Positions 1-4,861 of a stretch of 6,412 bases of DNA are shown one piece after another. A program made the position numbers and the translations under genes. The DNA lies in contig JAITHY010000126.1 of the NCBI GenBank assembly GCA_031279715.1, positions 1 to 6,412 on the forward strand. The letters are read 5' to 3'. Within the stretch, counting starts at the first letter, position 1; every line of letters starts with the position of its first letter. The notes below the pieces were generated by a model, which did no database searches, was not told the DNA's origin, and worked only from the letters and a program-made list of their open reading frames with translations. The DNA comes from Verrucomicrobiales bacterium (GTDB lineage: Bacteria > Verrucomicrobiota > Verrucomicrobiia > Methylacidiphilales > JAAUTS01).

Positions 1-9
1 TGTTTTTTT

Positions 10-16
10 CTCCTTT
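10..16 (-). promoter_or_regulatory. Possible ribosome binding site of a gene starting off the left edge
   Basis: Read on the minus strand, bases 16 to 10 are AAAGGAG, followed by nine A-rich bases to the window edge. A start codon immediately beyond base 1 would sit at a normal distance. Upstream, CTCC at 47-44 can pair with GGAG at 39-36 as a 4-bp hairpin with a 4-base loop, or with the GGAG of this site. The start codon itself is not visible, so the call is tentative. Confidence 0.35.
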
Positions 17-213
17 GTTGAGGTTGGTTAAAAGGCTCCTGCTGGAGTTTTATCAACGACTGATGAAAAGTTGGGGTGGCAGCGCAAATCCCTGCCGTTG
101 TATTGATTAAGCTGAAAACGCTCCCGGAAAGAGTAAAAAGGGTCGTTGAAGTGGGCAGGGAAGAGGAAAACGTTCCGCCCCTTACGAGCGGACTAGGCGG
201 AGGTGGCTCATAA

Positions 214-246
214 GGCGAATTGGCGAATTGGCGAATTGGCGAATTG
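214..246. repeat. Tandem repeat, four copies of GGCGAATT
   Basis: Four perfect copies of the 8-base unit GGCGAATT lie head to tail at 214-221, 222-229, 230-237 and 238-245, plus one further base. On the minus strand the unit reads AATTCGCC. The array is in non-coding DNA. A TACAAT hexamer on the minus strand (248-243) abuts it and could be a -10 element, but no good -35 lies at the right distance. Such arrays can change copy number by slippage; whether this one has any role is unknown. Confidence 0.9.
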
Positions 247-277
247 TATTCTGCACCATAGGCCGCTTAGGCTAAGC

Positions 278-305
278 AAAAACCATGCCCCGTCAAGGTT
301 TTTTT
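278..305. terminator. A/T-stem hairpin, possible bidirectional terminator
   Basis: AAAAACC at 278-284 is complementary to GGTTTTT at 297-303, with a 12-base loop, and the plus strand continues with two more T. Both strands would give a short stem followed by a U-rich run, as in bidirectional intrinsic terminators. The stem has only two GC pairs, so termination would be weak. It lies about 160 bases beyond the eutC stop and is the best intrinsic-terminator-like structure I see for the operon. Confidence 0.3.
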
Positions 306-352
306 ATATTTATTGCAAATTATTTCCCCCCAGAGGCGGGAGTCTTCCAGAG

Positions 353-439
353 CTAATCGACATCCAAGAGCAGCATTCCCGAAGGGGTTGTTGCTCCGTT
401 GGGGTTGGTGCTCCGCTGGTGGTCTTGTATGTCGATTAG
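353..439. repeat. 87-base inverted repeat with nested hairpin downstream of eutC
   Basis: CTAATCGACAT at 353-363 is perfectly repeated in inverse at 429-439. The stem continues inward after one mismatch with CAAGA (365-369) against TCTTG (422-426). Nested inside, 368-380 can instead pair with 384-396 as a 13-bp stem with one T-T mismatch, two G-T pairs and a three-base loop. The element starts 24 bases after the eutC stop codon. No U-run follows either arm and I see no target duplication at the ends. It could protect the 3' end of the eut mRNA, be a small structured RNA, or be a miniature repeat element. Confidence 0.6.
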
Positions 440-462
440 TCTTAGCGTTGCCTGCGGCATTT

Positions 463-1242
463 TCAACCATTCACTTGACTGAGTTGGTCGGGGGGCGCCA
501 AGTCTTTGAGTGCCACACCGCTGATGCCCAGGCGGGCGGAGGCGGCCAGCAACCGCGCCAGTTTCGCCGCTGCCGCTGATGGTGGGGTTCCCTCGGCGCG
601 GATGTTGGAGACGCAATTGCGGTCGGCGTCGGTGTTGGCGGCGGCGGGACGGTGGGTGAAGTAGGCGCCGAGGCTGTCGGGGGAGCCGAGGCCGGGGCGC
701 TCGCCGAGGAGCATCAGCGTGTGGCGGGCGCCGAGGATGACGCCGATTTCGTCCTGCAATTTCACGCGGGCGAATGGCACGAGCAAAATCGGATAAATCG
801 TCCAGCCGCTGACGGTGAGTTGTTCAACCAATACGCTGACGACGCTGGCGGCGTGGCGCATGGCGGCGGCGGCGGAATGACCGTCGCTGATGATGACGGC
901 CAGGTCGCGCGCGCCCCACGCCGCTTGTTGGCGTTGCAGGAAAGCGCGGCTGTCAACGGCGAGCCGGCGTCCGAGGTCCGGGCGGCGGAGGAAGGCGGAG
1001 CGGTCATCCACGGCGGTGGCGAGGCGCGCGGTGTCCAGCCCGTCGGCGGCGAGTTGTTGGGCGAGCGCGTCAATGTCGAAACGCGCGTGGACGGCGTCGC
1101 GCGCCCGCGCATGGGCCAGGCGAAAATCGAGCACGCTGACGGTGCGCTGGCTGCCTCCGGCGCGGCCCAGGGCGATGCGGGCGGGCGTCAGGTTTTGCAA
1201 CCTGGCCCACGGGTCACGGTCAGCGTTGGTCATGGCGTTCAT
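463..1242 (-). CDS. eutC: Ethanolamine ammonia-lyase small subunit
   Basis: EutC is the small (light) chain of adenosylcobalamin-dependent ethanolamine ammonia-lyase, which converts ethanolamine to acetaldehyde and ammonia in the cytoplasm. It helps bind the cobalamin at the interface with EutB. The 259-residue product shows family landmarks in order: TPARIALGRAG (19-29), RPDLGRRL (87-94), the IISDGHSA segment (117-124) where relatives usually have a DGLSA motif, QDEIGVILGAR (163-173), GERPGLGSPDSLGAY (180-194) and TDADRNCVSNIR (204-215). It is shorter than the enteric protein (about 295 residues), mainly at the N-terminus. The ATG at 1242 overlaps the eutB stop as ATGA, so translation is probably coupled. 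An alternative ATG lies three codons in. Residues 142-146 (LTVSG) and 33-36 (RTVS) are encoded by copies of the recurrent 12-base word. Confidence 0.95.
   Translation of the reverse strand: MNAMTNADRDPWARLQNLTPARIALGRAGGSQRTVSVLDFRLAHARARDAVHARFDIDALAQQLAADGLDTARLATAVDDRSAFLRRPDLGRRLAVDSRAFLQRQQAAWGARDLAVIISDGHSAAAAMRHAASVVSVLVEQLTVSGWTIYPILLVPFARVKLQDEIGVILGARHTLMLLGERPGLGSPDSLGAYFTHRPAAANTDADRNCVSNIRAEGTPPSAAAAKLARLLAASARLGISGVALKDLAPPDQLSQVNG
807..818 (+). repeat. Copy of recurrent word CGCTGACGGTGA (inside eutC)
   Basis: Exact 12-base copy. On the coding strand it encodes TVS of EutC residues 143-145, just before the GW of a segment I recall as variable within the family. Confidence 0.75.
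1134..1144 (+). repeat. Copy of recurrent word, 11 of 12 bases (inside eutC)
   Basis: CGCTGACGGTG matches the first 11 bases; the final A is C here. On the coding strand it encodes TVS at EutC residues 34-36, in the same frame as the copies at 807, 2339 and 4308. Confidence 0.6.
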
Positions 1243-2648
1243 GTTGGCAAATGGGTTTGCAACAGCTGGTGCGCCGGCGTTGCCGGCAGCAAGCGGTCAC
1301 CGTCGGCGATTCCCATTTTCGCCAGCCATTGCTCGAATTCCGGCGCGGGTCTCAGCCGCAGCGCCTGCCGCGCGTATTGCGCGTCGTGGAAGCTTGTGGA
1401 TTGGTAGCCGAGCGCGATGTCATCCGCGCCGGGGATGCCCATGATGTAAGTGCAGCCGGCGACGCCGAGCAGTGTCAGCAACGTGTCCATGTCGTCCTGG
1501 TCGGCCTCGGCGTGGTTGGTGTAACAAATGTCGCAGCCCATCGGCAGGCCGAGCAGCTTGCCGCAGAAGTGGTCTTCCAAGCCGGCGCGGATGATTTGCT
1601 TGCCGTCGTACAAATATTCGGGGCCGATGAAGCCGACGACGGTGTTGACCAACAGCGGGTGGAATTTTCGCGCGACGGCGTAGGCGCGGGCCTCGCACGT
1701 TTGCATGTCCACGCCGTGGTGAGCGTCAGCGGATAAGGCGCTGCCCTGGCCGGTTTCGAAATACATCACGTGGTCGCCGACGGTGCCGCGCCGCAGTGAC
1801 AGCGCCGCCTCGCGCGCCTGGTCGAGCAGCGGCAGCGTGACGCCGAAGCCGCGGTTCGCCGCCTCGGTGCCGGCGATGGATTGGAACACGAGGTCAACGG
1901 GCGCGGTGTTTTGTTCCATGACTTTCAGCGCGGTGGTGACGTGGGCGAGGACGCACGACTGCGTGGGAATGTCGTAGCGGCGGATGAGTTCGTCAATGAG
2001 CCGCAGCAGGGTTTCCATCGCGGGCACGCTGTCGGTGGCGGGGTTGATGCCGATGACGGCGTCGCCGCAGCCGTAGAGCAGGCCGTCGAGGATGGAGGCG
2101 GCGATGCCGCGCGCATCGTCAGCAGGATGGTTGGGTTGCAGGCGGACGCTGAGGCGGCCGGGCAGGCCGATGGTGTCGCGGAAGGCGGTGGTGACGCGGC
2201 ATTTTTGCGCGACGAGGATGAGGTCTTGGTTGCCCATCAACTTCGCCGTCGCCGCGACCATTTCCGGTGTGAGACCCGCTGACAGTGATGACAGCGCGGC
2301 GGTGCCGGTTTCGTAACGCAACAGCCAGTCGCGGAAGCCGCTGACGGTGAGGTGCGCGACGGGAGCGAAGGCGGCGCGGTCATGCGTGTCGACGATGAGG
2401 CGCGTCACGTCGTCCTGCTCGTAGGGGATGAGCAAGTCTTCAAGGAACTGCGCGAGGGGCACCTCGGCGAGGCAAAGCTGCGCGGCGACGCGCTCCTCCG
2501 CGTTGTCAGCGGCGAGACCGGCCAGCACATCGCCGGAGCGGAGCGGGGAGGCTTTCGCCATCAGTTCGCGCAACGAGCCGAAGTGATGACGCCGCGCGCC
2601 CACCGTCAGCGACCAGTTGTTTTGGAAGTTCGCCACTCCAGAAAACAA
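1239..2648 (-). CDS. eutB: Ethanolamine ammonia-lyase large subunit
   Basis: EutB is the catalytic chain of ethanolamine ammonia-lyase, a TIM-barrel enzyme that uses the adenosyl radical of coenzyme B12 to split ethanolamine into acetaldehyde and ammonia. The 469-residue product aligns along its full length with known EutB proteins (enteric form about 453). Active-site residues appear intact: R169 and Q171 in RLQPN, N202 in GINP, E298 in YFETGQGSALS, F340 in VVGFIGPEY and D373 in GCDICYTNHAEADQ. The sequence resembles the form found in many Pseudomonadota without microcompartments. The start is uncertain. The outermost candidate is TTG at 2648; a GTG at 2636 gives a length nearer the family's. 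Neither has a clear ribosome binding site. It follows dctM by 78 bases and overlaps eutC by four, which argues for one transcript. Confidence 0.96.
   Translation of the reverse strand: MFSGVANFQNNWSLTVGARRHHFGSLRELMAKASPLRSGDVLAGLAADNAEERVAAQLCLAEVPLAQFLEDLLIPYEQDDVTRLIVDTHDRAAFAPVAHLTVSGFRDWLLRYETGTAALSSLSAGLTPEMVAATAKLMGNQDLILVAQKCRVTTAFRDTIGLPGRLSVRLQPNHPADDARGIAASILDGLLYGCGDAVIGINPATDSVPAMETLLRLIDELIRRYDIPTQSCVLAHVTTALKVMEQNTAPVDLVFQSIAGTEAANRGFGVTLPLLDQAREAALSLRRGTVGDHVMYFETGQGSALSADAHHGVDMQTCEARAYAVARKFHPLLVNTVVGFIGPEYLYDGKQIIRAGLEDHFCGKLLGLPMGCDICYTNHAEADQDDMDTLLTLLGVAGCTYIMGIPGADDIALGYQSTSFHDAQYARQALRLRPAPEFEQWLAKMGIADGDRLLPATPAHQLLQTHLPT
2339..2350 (+). repeat. Copy of recurrent word CGCTGACGGTGA (inside eutB)
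   Basis: Exact 12-base copy encoding TVS of HLTVSGFRDW (EutB 99-108) on the coding strand. From memory, relatives have glycine in place of the serine, so the word differs from the usual codon choice and residue here. Confidence 0.7.
2601..2611 (-). repeat. Inverted copy of recurrent word, 11 of 12 bases (start of eutB)
   Basis: CACCGTCAGCG on the plus strand is the inverse of the first 11 bases of the word. It falls near the variable N-terminus of EutB (SLTVG, residues 13-17) and is read in another frame from the other coding copies. Confidence 0.6.
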
Positions 2649-2663
2649 GCAGGTTGCGTGCCC

Positions 2664-2677
2664 ATTTTCCGGAAAAT
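2664..2677. promoter_or_regulatory. 14-bp perfect palindrome upstream of eutB
   Basis: ATTTTCCGGAAAAT is perfectly self-complementary with no spacer. It lies 15 bases upstream of the TTG start of eutB, in the 78-base dctM-eutB gap. Its size and position suit a dimeric repressor operator or a short mRNA hairpin. I see no convincing promoter hexamers beside it, so control of eutBC apart from the transporter is only a possibility. Confidence 0.4.
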
Positions 2678-2726
2678 AATCTCGCGCGGCGGCGCGTTTT
2701 TTTTCATTTATCCCCGCCGTGATTTT

Positions 2727-4052
2727 TTATGATTTTGGTTGCAAGAGCGAAGGCAGCCACAGCGCGATTTGCGGGAACATCATGATGAGCGCCAGCGAGA
2801 GGAACATGATGAGCACGAACGGAATGATGCTGAGGTAGATGTCACGAATGGTGAATGATGGCGGCGACATGGCGCGCATCAGGAACAAATTGTAACCGAA
2901 CGGCGGCGTCAGGTAGGCGATTTGGCAGGTGATGGTGTAGAGGACGCCGAACCAAACCGGGCTGAAGCCGAGCTTCACAATCAGCGGAATGTAGAGCGGC
3001 GCGACGATGACCAGCATGGCCGTGTCGTCGAGGAAAATGCCGAGCACGAGAAACGACACTTGCATCAAAATCAGCACCGTCCACGGCGAGAGGCCCCATT
3101 GGTTGAGGAAGATTTGCTCAATCGCCTTCACCGCGCCGAGGCCGTCAAACACAGCGGCGAACGCCAGCGCCGCCATCATGATCCACATGAACATGGCGCT
3201 GGCGTTGAGTGATTGCCTGAGCGTTTCGTGAAAGACCCTGGGCGTCAGCCGTCCGCGGAAGAACGCCACCAGCAGCGCCGTGCCCGCGCCGATGGCGGAA
3301 CTTTCCACCAGGCTTGCATAGCCGAGAAAAAACGAGCCGATGACCAGCGCCATCAGCAGCAGCGGAATGATGCCCGCGCCGAGCACCTTGAATTTTTCGC
3401 GTCGCGTGAACTGCCGTTCCTCCGGCGGCAGCGCCGGTCCCAGATCCGGTTGCAGCCGGCAGCGCGCCACGATGTAAATCAAAAACAAGCCCGCCAGCAG
3501 CAAAGCCGGCCCCACGCCGGCCAGCCACAGCGGGCCGATGGGTTGCCGCGCAATCATGCCGTACAACACCAGCACCACGCTCGGCGGCATGAGGATGCCC
3601 AGTGAACTGCCGGCCTGAATCACCCCGCTGACCATGCGCTTGTCGTAGTTGCGTTTCACCAACTCCGGCAGCGCCACGCTGCAACCAATCGCCATGCCCG
3701 CGACGCTCAGCCCGTTCATGCAGGAAATCAGCACCATCAGGAACAGCGTCCCCACCGCCAGCCCGCCGCGCAAGCCGCCCATCCACACATGCAGCATGTG
3801 ATACAGGTCATTGGCGATGCCGGATTCCGACAGCATGTAGCCCATGAAGATGAACATCGGCAGCGTCAGCATCGGATACCAGTTGAACAGTTTGATGGCG
3901 CCGCCGAAGCCCAGTTCCGAGCCGCCCCCGCCCCACAACGCGATGGCGCAGACCACGCCGACAAAACCCATCACGCCGAACACCCGCTGGCCGGTCAGCA
4001 TCAGCAGCATTAGCGAGGAAAACATCAGGATAATAATCAACTCATAACTCAT
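2727..4052 (-). CDS. TRAP transporter large permease (DctM family)
   Basis: This is the large membrane subunit of a tripartite ATP-independent periplasmic transporter, the part that translocates solute with an ion gradient across the inner membrane. The product has 441 residues, normal for DctM, and is mostly hydrophobic with about a dozen membrane segments. Family landmarks include LPMFIFMGYMLSESG (64-78), SCMNGLSVAGMAIG (110-123), AGSSLGILMPPSVVLVLYG (147-165), LGIFLDDTAMLVIVAPLYIP (337-356) and LTPPFGYNLF (381-390). I start it at the ATG at 4052 because the protein then begins MSYELIIILMFSS, as DctM proteins usually do. The frame stays open upstream to 4235, but that part is polar, overlaps the dctQ end and resembles no family. 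It follows dctQ by 91 bases. Ethanolamine as substrate is inferred from eutBC downstream and the binding protein upstream. Confidence 0.95.
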   Translation of the reverse strand: MSYELIIILMFSSLMLLMLTGQRVFGVMGFVGVVCAIALWGGGGSELGFGGAIKLFNWYPMLTLPMFIFMGYMLSESGIANDLYHMLHVWMGGLRGGLAVGTLFLMVLISCMNGLSVAGMAIGCSVALPELVKRNYDKRMVSGVIQAGSSLGILMPPSVVLVLYGMIARQPIGPLWLAGVGPALLLAGLFLIYIVARCRLQPDLGPALPPEERQFTRREKFKVLGAGIIPLLLMALVIGSFFLGYASLVESSAIGAGTALLVAFFRGRLTPRVFHETLRQSLNASAMFMWIMMAALAFAAVFDGLGAVKAIEQIFLNQWGLSPWTVLILMQVSFLVLGIFLDDTAMLVIVAPLYIPLIVKLGFSPVWFGVLYTITCQIAYLTPPFGYNLFLMRAMSPPSFTIRDIYLSIIPFVLIMFLSLALIMMFPQIALWLPSLLQPKS

Positions 4053-4069
4053 GGCGGTATCATCAATCC

Positions 4070-4086
4070 AAGCAGGATGCATGCCA
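4070..4086. promoter_or_regulatory. 17-base motif upstream of dctM, repeated upstream of dctP
   Basis: AAGCAGGATGCATGCCA here matches AAGCAGAATGCATGCCA at 6026-6042 at 16 of 17 positions. Both sites are in non-coding gaps and in the same orientation relative to the gene they precede. The core contains the palindromes ATGCAT and GCATGC. A shared regulator site is the simplest reading, though unproven. Confidence 0.4.
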
Positions 4087-4123
4087 AGGGGGGGCGGGCG
4101 GGTGATGAGGATTTTTGCGCGGG

Positions 4124-4143
4124 CCGCGAGGTGAGGCTCGCGG
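4124..4143 (-). repeat. Hairpin directly after the dctQ stop codon
   Basis: CCGCGAG (4124-4130) and CTCGCGG (4137-4143) form a perfect 7-bp GC-rich stem with a 6-base loop, abutting the dctQ stop codon at 4144-4146. On the minus strand it is followed by A-rich rather than U-rich sequence, so it is not a standard terminator. It may slow or process the mRNA between dctQ and dctM. Confidence 0.55.
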
Positions 4144-4803
4144 TTAAGTGAGGTCGCGGGATGATGAAATGGAAACATCAGCCGCTGACAGTGTGGTTTG
4201 CGGTGACGATGAGGCGGGTTGTTCAGTGGCGACAATAATGCTTTGAAAAAAAACGTCCGATGGCGCGTCGTTCGCCGCGTCCGGGGGCGGCTCTGTCAAG
4301 CTGTGCCCGCTGACGGTGAAGACATCCTTGATGAGTTCCGCCACGGCTTGCAGCAGCATCAGCGCCATGCCGAGGGTCATGATGATTTTAATCGGCGCCA
4401 TGTAGGGCGCCCAGACGGTGTGGTTGCGCTGGCCGTATTCAATGGCATACCACGAGCTTTGCACGCCGCCCTTGATCATGATGACGAGATAAAAGATTAC
4501 GAAAAAGACGGTGAAACAATCCATCAGCGCGCGGCGTTTCGGGGTCCAGCGCTCGTAGAGAAAATCCATCCGCACGTGCGCGCCTTCCTGCAATGAGTAG
4601 CCGGCGCCGAGCAGGTAGTATGCTGCCATGGTGAATTGCGCCATTTCCATCACCCAGATGCCGGGTCGGTTGAAGAGGTTGTTGCTGACTATTGAGTAAG
4701 CGAGGACGCCCAGCAGCAGCGCCAGGAGATACATGGCGAATATGCCGACGGCGCGATTGACGGCGCTGATGGCGCGGACATAGTTGCGCAAAAATTTTAG
4801 CAT
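4144..4803 (-). CDS. TRAP transporter small permease (DctQ family)
   Basis: This is the small four-helix membrane subunit of a TRAP transporter, which partners the large permease and the binding protein. The 219-residue product has hydrophobic segments near 17-40, 53-70, 95-112 and 135-155. It carries the family signature around WVMEMAQF (50-57) and LLGAGYSLQEGAHVRMD (64-80). The ATG at 4803 is preferred over one at 4836 because GGAG lies nine bases upstream (4816-4813). The protein after that ATG begins as expected, and the longer form would place the intergenic hairpin inside the coding region. The C-terminal tail (163-219) is polar and rich in S, T, P, D and A, longer than I expect for a DctQ of about 160-190 residues. 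One copy of the recurrent 12-base word encodes TVS in this tail. Confidence 0.93.
   Translation of the reverse strand: MLKFLRNYVRAISAVNRAVGIFAMYLLALLLGVLAYSIVSNNLFNRPGIWVMEMAQFTMAAYYLLGAGYSLQEGAHVRMDFLYERWTPKRRALMDCFTVFFVIFYLVIMIKGGVQSSWYAIEYGQRNHTVWAPYMAPIKIIMTLGMALMLLQAVAELIKDVFTVSGHSLTEPPPDAANDAPSDVFFQSIIVATEQPASSSPQTTLSAADVSISSSRDLT
4308..4319 (+). repeat. Copy of recurrent word CGCTGACGGTGA (inside dctQ)
   Basis: Exact 12-base copy encoding TVS in FTVSGH (residues 162-167) at the start of the variable DctQ tail. A one-mismatch relative of its 10-base core, GCTGACAGTG, lies further along the tail at 4184-4193. Confidence 0.75.
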
Positions 4804-4815
4804 GCGGTTTTTCTC

Positions 4816-4851
4816 CGCTGACGGTGACGGACGCACCCGTCACCGTCAGCG
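4816..4851. repeat. 15-bp perfect hairpin made of two inverted copies of CGCTGACGGTGA
   Basis: Bases 4816-4830 and 4837-4851 are perfectly complementary, giving a 15-bp stem with a 6-base loop (4831-4836). Each arm contains one full 12-base word. The hairpin fills most of the 58-base gap between the dctP stop codon and the dctQ start, and its far arm ends in the GGAG used as the dctQ ribosome binding site. No U-run follows on the minus strand. A hairpin here could protect dctP mRNA and reduce translation of the permease, giving more binding protein than membrane subunits. Confidence 0.9.
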
Positions 4852-4861
4852 TTGCCCATGG

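Larger units (their letters stand above)
1..462. other. Non-coding region downstream of eutC
   Basis: I find no convincing gene here. The short open frames on either strand have low-complexity, family-less translations. The stretch is more AT-rich than the genes, especially in its first 130 bases and around 295-325. It holds an inverted repeat at 353-439, an A/T-stem hairpin at 278-303, a small palindrome at 265-277 (GCTTAG, one base, CTAAGC), four tandem copies of GGCGAATT at 214-245, and a purine-rich ribosome-binding-like site at the extreme left on the minus strand. The likely content is the 3' end of the eut transcript followed by the leader of a further minus-strand gene that starts just outside the window. 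That second part is inference. Confidence 0.6.

Noticed and set aside
79..97. tRNA T-arm-like hairpin (GGCAG and CTGCC flanking CGCAAATCC)
   Set aside because: The loop has nine bases rather than seven and no other tRNA arms or acceptor stem can be built around it.
82..97. Sigma-54-like promoter on the minus strand (GGCAG with TTTGC)
   Set aside because: The GG and GC elements are nine bases apart instead of the required ten.
353..439. Integron attC site or MITE with target duplication
   Set aside because: The arms lack the GTTRRRY and RYYYAAC core sites, and no flanking direct repeat is visible.
1..462. Cobalamin riboswitch linked to the B12-dependent enzyme
   Set aside because: No B12 box or the other conserved elements is visible on either strand, and the region is downstream of eutBC rather than upstream.
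448..463. Plus-strand terminator TGCC-TGC-GGCA followed by TTTT
   Set aside because: The stem has only four pairs and there is no plus-strand gene for it to serve.
203..470. Short frames in the left non-coding region
   Set aside because: Their translations have no recognisable family, they overlap the tandem repeat or the inverted repeat, and they lack ribosome binding sites.
652..2282. Long plus-strand frames antisense to eutC and eutB
   Set aside because: They are compositional shadows of GC-rich codons on the opposite strand, with repetitive Gly, Ala, Glu and Val sequence, while the minus-strand frames give clear EutC and EutB.
4053..4235. N-terminal extension of the dctM frame to 4235
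   Set aside because: It is polar and proline-rich, overlaps the end of dctQ, and DctM proteins normally start directly before the first helix, as from 4052.
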